DNA of 11,986 nucleotides from Chlorobiota bacterium (lineage in GTDB: Bacteria; Bacteroidota; Bacteroidia; Flavobacteriales; Flavobacteriaceae), in the NCBI GenBank assembly GCA_013153655.1, contig JAADEB010000166.1, positions 1 through 11,986 of the forward strand. The letters run 5' to 3'. Each line of letters begins with the position of its first letter. Position 1 is the first letter of the stretch. The notes below the pieces were generated by a model, which had not been told where the DNA came from, searched no databases, and worked only from the letters and a program-made list of their open reading frames with translations. The position numbers and the translations under genes were made by a program. Positions 1 to 6,111 of this stretch are shown here, in pieces.

Positions 1-1213
1 ACTTCCTTTTTTTAAAGAACATGGGAATATTTATTATTTAGCCGATCTCTATAATAATATTGCCGTCTTGTATGGACGAAAACAAAATTTTCAAAAAGCT
101 ATTAAATATGGTGATACAGCTCTTATATATGTAAGCAAAACCGGTGCTCCACAATACATTTTACCTTTAAGAATAACTTATGCACAGTTTTTAAATTCGG
201 CCGGGGAACATCGAACTGCCGAAAAAATTCTTCAAAATGTGAAAAACCATTCTTATTTTTCCCAATTAAAAAGTCCGTTTAAAAAAGAATTTTATGAAGC
301 GGCCTATCAAACCTTTAAAGACTTGAAAAAATATGAACAAAGCTTAAATTATCTCGAAAAACTCAAAAAAATAAACGACTCCCTATTGATAGCTCAACGC
401 GATACCAAATTTGCCGAATTGGAACAAAAATACCAAACCGAAAAAAAAGAAAAGGAAATATACCGCCTGAAAGCCGAAAAAGCCATCAAGGAAAAAGCCT
501 TGGCCAAAGCCTCTCGCCGTCAGCGAACCCTCGGTATAATCCTGGTCATAACACTACTTTTTCTCTCCATATTAGCCTTGTTTTTTCATAAAATTATGAA
601 GCAGAAAAAAACCATCGAATCCTTGCAACGCGACCTGCATCATAATGTCAAAAACCAATTGTCCATTATTTCGGGCTTGGTGGAAGAAATGGCCGAAAAA
701 GTAACCGACGATGAAATGTACCGCAATTTAATGGACCTCAACAACCGCATTAACAGCATCAATGAACTCCACCGGCAACTCTATAAAAATCCCCGAATCG
801 CCGAAGCCGGCATGAAAAAATATGTGGATAAAATCGCCCGAAGCGTTATGGAAACTTACCGGCATCCCGGCGTGGAAATCCAAAACGAAGTGGACGAAAA
901 TATCCGAATCGATCCGGCCAAAGCATCCCTTTTGGGACTTATTGTCAATGAATTTGTCACCAATTCCCTCAAACATGCCTTCCGCAACCGCGATAAAGGA
1001 AAAATCAGCATCCGGCTCATCAAAAAAGGTAAAAATTTCCTGCTTCGCCTTAAAGATAACGGTCCGGGCTTGCCCGATGACCTGGATATCCGTCGATCCC
1101 GCACCTTCGGCATGGATATTTTCCATTTGCTGAGCCGCCAACTAAACGGAAAAATGCAGCTGTCCGGTAAAAACGGTACGGAACTTACCATTGAATTTCC
1201 GGGTAAACATTGA
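1..1213 (+). CDS. TPR-containing membrane sensor histidine kinase (HisKA_2 type), 5' partial
   Basis: The reading frame is open from the left edge (codons begin at base 2), so the true start lies outside the window; the in-frame TTG at 68 is not a credible start. The visible N-terminal part is helical and TPR-like (the LYNNIAVLYG...AIKYGDTAL helix pair around bases 44-130), followed by a charged coiled coil (about 400-510). A single membrane segment follows at about 527-589. After it comes a HisKA_2-type dimerisation motif, LHHNVKNQL, with His codons at 638-643 (the second is the likely phosphoacceptor). The ATPase domain has an N box with NEFVTNSLKHAF (about 947-982), a G1 box DNGPGLPDD (about 1055-1081) and a G2 box FGMDIF. 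No receiver domain is fused. Inference: TPRs on one side of the membrane control autophosphorylation, with a partner regulator outside the window. The stop overlaps the region just before the J-protein gene, suggesting co-transcription. Confidence 0.9.
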   Translation, partial: LPFFKEHGNIYYLADLYNNIAVLYGRKQNFQKAIKYGDTALIYVSKTGAPQYILPLRITYAQFLNSAGEHRTAEKILQNVKNHSYFSQLKSPFKKEFYEAAYQTFKDLKKYEQSLNYLEKLKKINDSLLIAQRDTKFAELEQKYQTEKKEKEIYRLKAEKAIKEKALAKASRRQRTLGIILVITLLFLSILALFFHKIMKQKKTIESLQRDLHHNVKNQLSIISGLVEEMAEKVTDDEMYRNLMDLNNRINSINELHRQLYKNPRIAEAGMKKYVDKIARSVMETYRHPGVEIQNEVDENIRIDPAKASLLGLIVNEFVTNSLKHAFRNRDKGKISIRLIKKGKNFLLRLKDNGPGLPDDLDIRRSRTFGMDIFHLLSRQLNGKMQLSGKNGTELTIEFPGKH

Positions 1214-1224
1214 TACCGTTTCGC

Positions 1225-1809
1225 ATGAATCGTTTTACGGATTATTACCGCATCCTGGACATTCCACCCGACGCCACGCCGGCGGACATAAAAAAAGCCT
1301 ATCGCCGTATGGCGCTCCGCTTCCATCCCGACCGCAACAAACAACCCGGTGCCGCCCGAATTTTCATAAGCGTTCGCGAAGCCTACGAAATCCTTATCGA
1401 CCCGGAAAAACGCGCCTATTACGACCGGCAATACGCGCAATATTACGGACAACATGCCGGCCGTTCCGCCACCGGGGAAAACAATCCGTTTTACGAGTGG
1501 AGCATGAATGCACGGGAAAAAGCCGCCCGTGATGCCCGGACACCCTATTCCGCCTTCGAGCGAAAGCTCTTGCATGAACTCGGCCTGGCCGCGGGTCTCC
1601 TACCAAACCTTTTGGCTTTGTTTCTCAGCCTTTCGGCCATGGCGGCCGGCATACAAATAAGTCTGGATTTTTTGAAGCAAAAACAATATGGCGAAGCCGT
1701 AACGGGATTATTCCTTATTCTGTTTTTTGTATATGCCTCTCTCAGATTGTTATACGTAGCCAAGCAAGAATATCTGTACCGCAAATATTATCGAAAATCC
1801 GGCACATGA
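1225..1809 (+). CDS. J-domain (DnaJ-like) membrane protein
   Basis: A 194-residue protein with an N-terminal J domain at about residues 5-70. It carries the HPD tripeptide at 34-36 (LRFHPDRNK) and the helix I and III signatures YYRILDIPPDAT and AYEILIDPEKRAYYD. There are no Gly/Phe-rich, zinc-finger or substrate-binding domains, so this is not DnaJ itself but a class III J protein. Two hydrophobic segments (about 122-147 and 157-178) place it in the inner membrane with the J domain probably cytoplasmic. The known role of J domains is to stimulate Hsp70 (DnaK) ATPase at a particular site; the client here is unknown. The frame extends upstream to a TTG at 1210 that overlaps the kinase stop. ATG at 1225 is preferred because the J domain starts directly after it; the kinase gene ends 11 bases earlier. 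Its stop overlaps the next start as ATGA. Confidence 0.88.
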   Translation: MNRFTDYYRILDIPPDATPADIKKAYRRMALRFHPDRNKQPGAARIFISVREAYEILIDPEKRAYYDRQYAQYYGQHAGRSATGENNPFYEWSMNAREKAARDARTPYSAFERKLLHELGLAAGLLPNLLALFLSLSAMAAGIQISLDFLKQKQYGEAVTGLFLILFFVYASLRLLYVAKQEYLYRKYYRKSGT

Positions 1810-2207
1810 AAGCGTTTTTTCTTATCAATCTTGGTTTATCCCTGCTAATAGCCCTTCTGGCGGGACGAAAAAGAAAAATAGGATTCTTCTGGTCGTTCTT
1901 TTTTTCCCTGTTTTTCGGTTGGTTTTTGGGCTTTATCGTCACCATGATGAGCCGGAGACGGGAATTTCCGGATACGCCTCCCTGGCCATATCAACAAGTT
2001 TTGGGAACCTTGTGGGCCGCACTATGGGGAATGGTGGCCGTTTCCCTGTTATTTCCCTATGAAGGTTTCGATTACGCCACCTGTATGGCCCTGTGTTTTG
2101 CAGGGGGAAATGCGGGACTCGGCGTATTTCTTGTGCTAAAAAGCAAAGAGAATGACACAAAAAGTTTGGAAAATAAAAATAAGTTTCCGGAAAGACTTGA
2201 CCATTAA
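1806..2207 (+). CDS. small four-helix membrane protein, function unknown
   Basis: A 133-residue hydrophobic protein with about four membrane segments (roughly residues 3-19, 25-48, 63-82 and 90-112) and a hydrophilic, charged C-terminal tail (KSKENDTKSLENKNK...). The stretch GRKRKIGFFWSFFFSLFFGW, followed by GFIVTMMSRR, resembles short Bacteroidota membrane proteins found beside many unrelated genes, but I cannot name a family with certainty. Its ATG overlaps the stop of the J-protein gene by four bases (ATGA), a strong sign of translational coupling. It is the last gene of the kinase/J-protein operon, because the next gene has its own promoter overlapping this gene's 3' end. The coupling suggests the J protein and this protein are made in similar amounts and may interact in the membrane; that is inference. 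Confidence 0.75.
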   Translation: MKAFFLINLGLSLLIALLAGRKRKIGFFWSFFFSLFFGWFLGFIVTMMSRRREFPDTPPWPYQQVLGTLWAALWGMVAVSLLFPYEGFDYATCMALCFAGGNAGLGVFLVLKSKENDTKSLENKNKFPERLDH

Positions 2208-2226
2208 GTGATTTTTTTTAAATTTG
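2197..2226 (+). promoter_or_regulatory. Bacteroidota-type promoter for the DUF5362-like gene
   Basis: TTG at 2197-2199, a 19-base spacer, then TAAATTTG at 2219-2226, matching the TAnnTTTG -7 box used by Bacteroidota sigma factor RpoD-type polymerase. It lies 22 bases before the ATG at 2249, and its upstream box sits inside the end of the preceding gene. It shows that the 2249 gene can be transcribed separately from the upstream operon. Confidence 0.7.
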
Positions 2227-2248
2227 GACTAACAAAAAACCCAATCCT

Positions 2249-2749
2249 ATGAACCTTCAACAAAATCCTCCGTCCACCCCGTCAACATCATCCCTTGTCA
2301 TTGATGCGCAATCCCGGCGTTATTTATTGGAAACAGCCGGCTGGGGGAAGTTTATTTCCATTGTCATGTTTATCCTCTTGGGAATATGGTTTCTTCTCTT
2401 GATTTTAATCCCGCTTTTGGGAGGAATGGATGCATTTTCGCCTCCCGGTTCGCCCATGATGAAGAACATGGACGGTGACAGCGGTGATGCCTTTGCCTTA
2501 TTACTCATTATTTTGCTAATGGCAATTTACGGTCTTTTGATAGGTTTGCCCGCCTATTACTTATGGAAATATTCCACCCGCATCAAACGCGCCTTAACGC
2601 AAAACAATCAACGGCTCCTTACCGAAGGATTCCAACGCCTCTTGTTTCTGTTCCGTTTCTATGGTATCCTTACCATGATCAGCGTAGGCATTTATGTTTT
2701 ATCCTTGGTATTTATCGTCATTTTCGGCATCGTAGCGGCGCTTAATTGA
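2249..2749 (+). CDS. DUF5362-like three-helix membrane protein
   Basis: A 166-residue protein with a short hydrophilic N-terminus (about 30 residues rich in Ser, Thr and Pro) followed by the pattern RRYLLETAGWGKFISIVMFIL. Its three membrane regions lie at about 35-58, 81-106 and 136-164. The order 'TAxWxKF', a YYLWKYSTRIKRAL motif after the second helix, then a helix of Gln/Leu/Arg and FRFYGI is what I recall of the DUF5362 family common in Bacteroidota; the match is by eye only. No catalytic motif is visible and no function is known. It has its own consensus promoter and ends 28 bases from the end of the convergent HIRAN gene, with no obvious hairpin between them. Some related proteins sit next to stress or envelope genes, but nothing here fixes a role. 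Confidence 0.75.
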   Translation: MNLQQNPPSTPSTSSLVIDAQSRRYLLETAGWGKFISIVMFILLGIWFLLLILIPLLGGMDAFSPPGSPMMKNMDGDSGDAFALLLIILLMAIYGLLIGLPAYYLWKYSTRIKRALTQNNQRLLTEGFQRLLFLFRFYGILTMISVGIYVLSLVFIVIFGIVAALN

Positions 2750-2777
2750 GCGGTACAAAACGGAACGAGCCTGTAAA

Positions 2778-3296
2778 TTAACAGTAAGGAAATTCATTGG
2801 CCTCGTCCTCGATGCGGGGCCAAGCTTTTTTTTGTTCGTTGAGTTTGAGCAAACCGGCCGTTGCGGAAGCAGGCAAATCGGGATGGTCCGGACTCTTTTC
2901 TCCCGGGTGGAAAAACACTTCGGCTTCCACTTCACGGTAAGGCTTGCCGCTATGCGCCGTAACCTTCGCCGTTAGGACAAGGCCTTCGTCCAGCATACGT
3001 GCCATTACGGCATTTTCCACCGCCGGCAGGTATCCCAGCTTATGCTTGCCGAAATAGACGGCTATGGCATCGGCATCGTAGGGATTTTCGGGTTCACGCT
3101 TCAAGATAAGCTTATCGCCGGGATGCAATTGTGTTTTAACTTTTTGGTAATCATAATACGCCAAACCGCGCAAGTGGGCTTTGTAAATGGAAACCCGCTC
3201 ACGGACAACGGACGGTTTTTTGGCTTTCGGCCGGAATCCCAAAGAAATTCCTGCCAATGCACCTCCTATAATTTTAAGAAAATGACGGCGTTTCAT
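2778..3296 (-). CDS. HIRAN-domain protein with twin-arginine-type leader
   Basis: A 172-residue protein. It begins MKRRHFLKIIGGALAGISLG, a close match to the Tat consensus (RRxFLK, then a short, weakly hydrophobic h-region), with no clear AxA cleavage site. A HIRAN domain follows at about residues 33-130. Its hallmarks are RGLAYYDYQKV, L.PGDKLILKREPENPYDADAIAVYFGKHKLGYLP (residues 58-91, the most conserved block) and VENAVMARMLDEG. The C-terminal 40 residues are polar and unassigned. In HLTF and related helicases HIRAN binds the 3' end of single-stranded DNA; stand-alone bacterial HIRAN proteins have no agreed function. An exported or membrane-tethered HIRAN is therefore hard to reconcile with DNA binding inside the cell. 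Start ATG at 3296 is supported by the leader. Promoter sequence upstream is poor (TATATTTA at 3319-3326 on the minus strand, lacking the final G). Confidence 0.85.
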   Translation of the reverse strand: MKRRHFLKIIGGALAGISLGFRPKAKKPSVVRERVSIYKAHLRGLAYYDYQKVKTQLHPGDKLILKREPENPYDADAIAVYFGKHKLGYLPAVENAVMARMLDEGLVLTAKVTAHSGKPYREVEAEVFFHPGEKSPDHPDLPASATAGLLKLNEQKKAWPRIEDEANEFPYC

Positions 3297-3390
3297 GACA
3301 ACAGTGTTTTGTGAGGCATAAATATAATCAATTTTTACAATAGTGTTTCTAAATGCAACAATTCCAACATGTATCCATCCATTATATTAA

Positions 3391-3535
3391 CGGCCGGAAG
3401 ACCCTTAGGGCTTGCCGGCCGCCGGGGGAGACGGACGGCTTGCCGGCCGGCTCACCCGGTGCGAAGGGAGACCCGTGCAAGGACATTCGTCCGCGCACGA
3501 GAGCTCCCGGAGCCGCCGGAGGAAACCCTTTGGGA
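3391..3535. repeat. GC-rich intergenic segment with direct repeats
   Basis: This stretch sits in the 463-base divergent gap between the HIRAN gene and ychF and is far richer in G and C than its AT-rich borders. It contains an exact 13-base direct repeat, GGCTTGCCGGCCG, at 3409-3421 and 3437-3449, a further CGGCCGG at 3391-3397, and related purine blocks (GGGGGAGACGGACGG, GAAGGGAGACCCG). Short open frames cross it, but their peptides are rich in Arg, Gly and Pro, match nothing I recognise, and end in the adjoining repeat, so I do not call a gene. It may be a decayed repeat element, a structured RNA or a protein-binding region. Confidence 0.55.
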
Positions 3536-3548
3536 AGTAGAAAGGAAA

Positions 3549-3642
3549 AAGGAGCAAGGTAAAAGTAACAATTGCGGTTTATTGTCGCACTCTCTCTTTA
3601 ACATGCCGGCACTTTGACCTTTTACTTTTCTCCTTGCTCCTT
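3549..3642. repeat. inverted repeat in the ychF upstream gap
   Basis: AAGGAGCAAGG at 3549-3559 is perfectly inverted as CCTTGCTCCTT at 3632-3642. The arms continue inward as AAAAGTAA (3561-3568) and TTACTTTT (3622-3629), with one or two unpaired bases between the blocks. Outward they extend imperfectly into the flanking GGAGGAAACCCTTT and AAAGGGGTTCCGG sequences. The loop is about 53 bases and contains a smaller ACAAT/ATTGT pair (near 3568-3585). It lies upstream of both divergent genes, so it is not a terminator for either. Purine-rich AAGGAGCAAGG/AAAAGTAA tracts recur between genes in some Bacteroidota, which favours a dispersed repeat over a specific operator; this is recollection, not a search. 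Confidence 0.6.
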
Positions 3643-3731
3643 GAAGCGGGAAAGGGGTTCCGGAGGCGCCGCACATAAAGTCCGTAAAAAAAGCCGTCTA
3701 TATGCATAAGAAGGAAAGAGGAAATTTCCCT

Positions 3732-3739
3732 TATCTTTG
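3732..3739 (+). promoter_or_regulatory. -7 box for ychF
   Basis: TATCTTTG, an exact TAnnTTTG match, 20 bases before the GTG start of ychF. No TTG is seen at the usual distance upstream. The short leader leaves no room for a Shine-Dalgarno site and supports the GTG at 3760 as the start. Confidence 0.65.
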
Positions 3740-3759
3740 CCGCAACAAAAAATCAATCC

Positions 3760-4857
3760 GTGAAAGCAGGAATCGTAGGGCTACCCAATGTGGGCAAATC
3801 CACCGTGTTTAATTGTCTGTCCGATGCCAAGGCGCAGTCGGCCAATTATCCTTTCTGTACCATCGAACCCAATGTGGGCATGGTCAATGTGCCGGATCCG
3901 CGTTTGGACAAACTGGCCGAATTGGTGAATCCGCAGCGGGTGGTGCCGGCCACGGTGGAAATCGTGGATATTGCCGGCCTGGTGAAAGGCGCCAGCAAAG
4001 GCGAAGGTTTGGGAAATAAGTTTTTGGCGAATATACGCGAAACGGATGCCATCCTTCATGTGTTGCGCTGTTTCGACAACGACAATATCACCCACACCAT
4101 GGGCAACGTGGATCCCATACGCGACAAGGAAGTGATCGAAATGGAATTGCAACTCAAAGACCTGGAAACCATCGAAAAACGCCTCGAAAGGGTGGAACGG
4201 CAAGCCAAAGCCGGCCAAAAGGATGCCAAGCAGGAAGCCGATGTGTTGCGGCGCGTAAAGGAACAATTGGAACAAGGCGTTTCCGTGCGCCACATGGACC
4301 TGGATGCCGAAACCCGCGAACGCTTTATCAAACCCTTACAGCTATTGACGGACAAACCCGTGATGTATGTATGCAACGTGGACGAACAGAGCCTGCGGCA
4401 AGGCGGCAACCGCTACACCGAAGCCGTAAAGGAAATGGCCGCCAAGGAAGGTGCCGAAGTCCTCATCCTCGACGCTCGCACCGAAGCCGATATCATGGAA
4501 TTGGACAGCTACGACGAGCGCCAAATGTTCCTGGAAGACCTGGGTATGGACGAACCCGGCATTTCGAAGCTCATTCGCAAGGCCTACAAATTGCTCAACC
4601 TGCAAACCTTTTTTACGGCCGGAGAAAAGGAAGTACGCGCCTGGACCGTTCCCGTGGGTGCCACGGCGCCACAAGCCGCCGGTGTTATCCATAGCGATTT
4701 CGAAAAAGGCTTTATCCGTGCCGAAGTGATTTCCTACGACGACTATGTTAAATACGGGTCCGAAGCCAAGGCCCGCGAAGCAGGACGCTTGCGTGTGGAA
4801 GGCAAGGACTACATAGTACAAGACGGCGACGTTATGCATTTTCGCTTCAATGTGTAA
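3760..4857 (+). CDS. ychF: redox-regulated ATPase YchF (OLA1 family)
   Basis: A 365-residue protein, matching the E. coli YchF length of about 363. It has a P-loop GLPNVGKST at residues 7-15, a G3 motif DIAGLVKGASKGEGLGN from 70, and a G4 position reading NVDE at 206-209 instead of NKxD. That NxxE form is the known reason YchF/OLA1 prefers ATP over GTP. A helical coiled-coil insert lies at about 125-195. A C-terminal TGS domain (about 281-364) carries FTAGEKEVRAWTVPVGATAP and ends DGDVMHFRFNV, both hallmarks of the family. His112 aligns with the loop His114 of E. coli YchF. Members bind ribosomes and are linked to oxidative-stress responses and to leaderless translation. The start is GTG at 3760, since the conserved N-terminus KAGIVGLPN follows it at once. 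It appears monocistronic, with hairpins after the stop. Confidence 0.97.
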   Translation: MKAGIVGLPNVGKSTVFNCLSDAKAQSANYPFCTIEPNVGMVNVPDPRLDKLAELVNPQRVVPATVEIVDIAGLVKGASKGEGLGNKFLANIRETDAILHVLRCFDNDNITHTMGNVDPIRDKEVIEMELQLKDLETIEKRLERVERQAKAGQKDAKQEADVLRRVKEQLEQGVSVRHMDLDAETRERFIKPLQLLTDKPVMYVCNVDEQSLRQGGNRYTEAVKEMAAKEGAEVLILDARTEADIMELDSYDERQMFLEDLGMDEPGISKLIRKAYKLLNLQTFFTAGEKEVRAWTVPVGATAPQAAGVIHSDFEKGFIRAEVISYDDYVKYGSEAKAREAGRLRVEGKDYIVQDGDVMHFRFNV

Positions 4858-4880
4858 GCGGGCCGGACGCTTACTTTCTT
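4854..4880 (+). terminator. hairpin terminator after ychF
   Basis: GTAAGCG at 4854-4860, including the stop codon, pairs perfectly with CGCTTAC at 4868-4874 around a 7-base loop, followed by TTTCTT. The stem is short but GC-containing and followed by a pyrimidine/T run, consistent with a modest intrinsic terminator for ychF. Confidence 0.5.
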
Positions 4881-4898
4881 CACTATCTACCTATTCAA

Positions 4899-4939
4899 GG
4901 GTTTTGTCATGATTTTTACAAAAAATCACGCCAAAACCC
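4899..4939. repeat. strong 19-base-pair hairpin between ychF and the CxxCH protein gene
   Basis: GGGTTTTGTCATGATTTTT (4899-4917) pairs with AAAAATCACGCCAAAACCC (4921-4939) at 17 of 19 positions around a 3-base loop. No T run follows on the plus strand (GTTCCTCCCGG), so it is not a textbook terminator. It lies after the ychF hairpin and about 175 bases before the next promoter. The rest of the 4858-5152 gap shows no convincing open frame, only weak CCGG-containing inverted pieces and an AT-rich approach to the promoter at 5115. Confidence 0.6.
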
Positions 4940-5114
4940 GTTCCTCCCGGACTTTATTTCAGTTTTTCCGGCATTTACACACCTAACGGGACCGGCGGAG
5001 AGGATTTATTTCTTTTATGCCGGGAATAGGTTAGCATAAAGTTTTAAAATTATCCTGATAAAAATATTTAACCAATTATGGTATTGCTCCGAATGGGTGA
5101 ATAATTTTTTTATG

Positions 5115-5122
5115 TAACTTTG
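5115..5122 (+). promoter_or_regulatory. -7 box for the secreted CxxCH protein gene
   Basis: TAACTTTG, an exact TAnnTTTG match, 30 bases before the ATG at 5153. An upstream TTG is absent at 19 bases (ATG at 5093-5095 instead). It decides the start: the longer frame opening at the TTG at 5120 begins inside this box, so translation must start at 5153. Confidence 0.6.
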
Positions 5123-5152
5123 TTTGCATTGTTTTTTAAAATCGAATTTTTC

Positions 5153-5929
5153 ATGAAAAAAATTATTTCCTTGGTTTTTTATGCCGTTTTGGCGGCGGGA
5201 CCTTTGTATTTGTTTACGGCCTATTCTTCGGGTGCGCCGCAGGGCTATACCGGTTCGCCGGGCGATAACAACCAAAATTGTACGGCCTGCCACACGGCCG
5301 GCACGGCCTATAATCCCACCATAGAAATCAGCGGATTTCCCGCTACGGGTTATACGCCGGATTCCGTTTACGACTTGCATCTTGCCGTAAGCGGGGCCAA
5401 CAATCCGAGAACCGGTTTCGAAATATGCATGGAAAACGCCTCGCACCAAAAAGCGGGTGTGTTCCATGCGCTTAACAATCAAACCCAAACCTTGTCGAGC
5501 GGACATTATATTACCCACACTTCTCAGGGCATCAGCCGTCATGCCTGGGATTTTCGCTGGACGGCGCCTTCGGCCGGACAAGGCGATCTGACACTTTACT
5601 ACGCCATCAATCTGGCCAATGGCGACAACAATTCCACCGGCGACGACATCCACACCGGCACCGTTCAGGTTCCGTTGGCGCAAACCGCGGTGGAAAAGTG
5701 GAATCGCGATCAATTCCGCGTATATCCCGTGCCGGCCGGTGACGTTTTGTACTACGAAAGCCGGGTGGGCCGTCCGGAGCATATGGAAGTCGTTGATGCC
5801 TCGGGTAAAATATTCCTGGTGCCTTTTGCTCACGGCCGGATGGATATTTCCTCGTTGCCGGCGGGCATGTACCGTATTCGTATAAAGGCCGGTAAGCGGT
5901 ACGGAACGGTGGGATTTTTGAAGGAATGA
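5153..5929 (+). CDS. secreted CxxCH protein, choice-of-anchor V-like, with T9SS type A sorting domain
   Basis: A 258-residue protein. Residues 1-24 form a signal peptide (MKKIISLVFYAVLAAGPLYL). Next comes SSGAPQGYTGSPGDNNQNCTACH, whose CTACH at 43-47 is a c-type haem-attachment motif. The GAPxGxTGSPGD...C.xCH pattern resembles the 'choice-of-anchor V' domain of secreted proteins. A beta-rich domain (about 52-180) follows, containing GFEICMEN, HYITHTSQGISRHAWDFRW and DLTLYYAINLANGD. Residues 188-258 form a T9SS type A sorting domain: FRVYPVPAGD, then MEVVDASGKI, MDISSLPAGMYRIRIKAGK and a short basic end. Known biology: such domains direct export through the outer membrane and are removed on anchoring. 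A single CxxCH suggests one haem or a disulphide; the partner and redox role are unknown. Its codons and promoter are like those of its neighbours, and it is transcribed alone. Confidence 0.85.
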   Translation: MKKIISLVFYAVLAAGPLYLFTAYSSGAPQGYTGSPGDNNQNCTACHTAGTAYNPTIEISGFPATGYTPDSVYDLHLAVSGANNPRTGFEICMENASHQKAGVFHALNNQTQTLSSGHYITHTSQGISRHAWDFRWTAPSAGQGDLTLYYAINLANGDNNSTGDDIHTGTVQVPLAQTAVEKWNRDQFRVYPVPAGDVLYYESRVGRPEHMEVVDASGKIFLVPFAHGRMDISSLPAGMYRIRIKAGKRYGTVGFLKE

Positions 5930-5930
5930 T

Positions 5931-5972
5931 GGATTTAGGATTTGGGATTTAGGATTTTGGATTTGGGTTTGG
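5931..5972. repeat. imperfect GGATTT tandem repeat
   Basis: A 42-base run of GGATTTAGGATTTGGGATTT type made of about six imperfect 6-8-base units (GGATTTA, GGATTTG, GGATTTA, GGATTTT, GGATTTG, GGTTTGG). It begins just after the stop of the CxxCH protein gene. It is non-coding, low-complexity intergenic sequence; similar GATTTAGG/GATTTTGG tracts are scattered in many environmental genomes. No function is evident. Confidence 0.7.
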
Positions 5973-6060
5973 TGCGCATTCATTTTAGATGATATATGAA
6001 CAGTCATTATTTATCATGCGCCTAATTCATACATAAAGTTTTCGGGATTGATAGCATTCA

Positions 6061-6089
6061 AAAAAAAGCCCTCGTTTCGGAGGGCTTTT
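6061..6089. terminator. bidirectional intrinsic terminator
   Basis: AAAAGCCCTC (6064-6073) pairs perfectly with GAGGGCTTTT (6080-6089) around a 6-base GTTTCG loop, with seven A residues on the left. Read on the minus strand it is a classic GC stem followed by TTTTTTT, ending the acyl-CoA dehydrogenase transcript. On the plus strand the four-T tail can end the CxxCH protein transcript. It lies between the two convergent genes. Confidence 0.9.
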
Positions 6090-6111
6090 GTGTAAAGGGT
6101 TTTACGGGAAA

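Noticed and set aside
856..1575. Minus-strand open frame of 239 codons across the kinase and J-protein genes.
   Set aside because: It spans the ATPase domain and J domain antisense; both plus-strand genes have clear motifs, and the antisense peptide has none.
3353..3617. Two overlapping small open frames in the gap before ychF.
   Set aside because: Peptides are Arg/Gly/Pro-rich with no recognisable motif, cross the repeats, and have no promoter box at a fitting distance.
3297..3759. Insertion sequence or phage remnant around the repeats.
   Set aside because: No transposase or integrase fragment and no target duplication could be seen; only a repeat element is supported.
3781..4293. Minus-strand open frames opposite ychF, here and at 4342-4839.
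   Set aside because: They mirror the codon bias of ychF and are rich in His and Phe from antisense GTG/AAA codons; ychF itself is unmistakable.
5015..6007. Long minus-strand open frame (330 codons) opposite the CxxCH protein gene.
   Set aside because: It is antisense to a gene with a signal peptide, a haem motif and a T9SS domain; its own peptide shows no domain and it runs through the GGATTT repeat.
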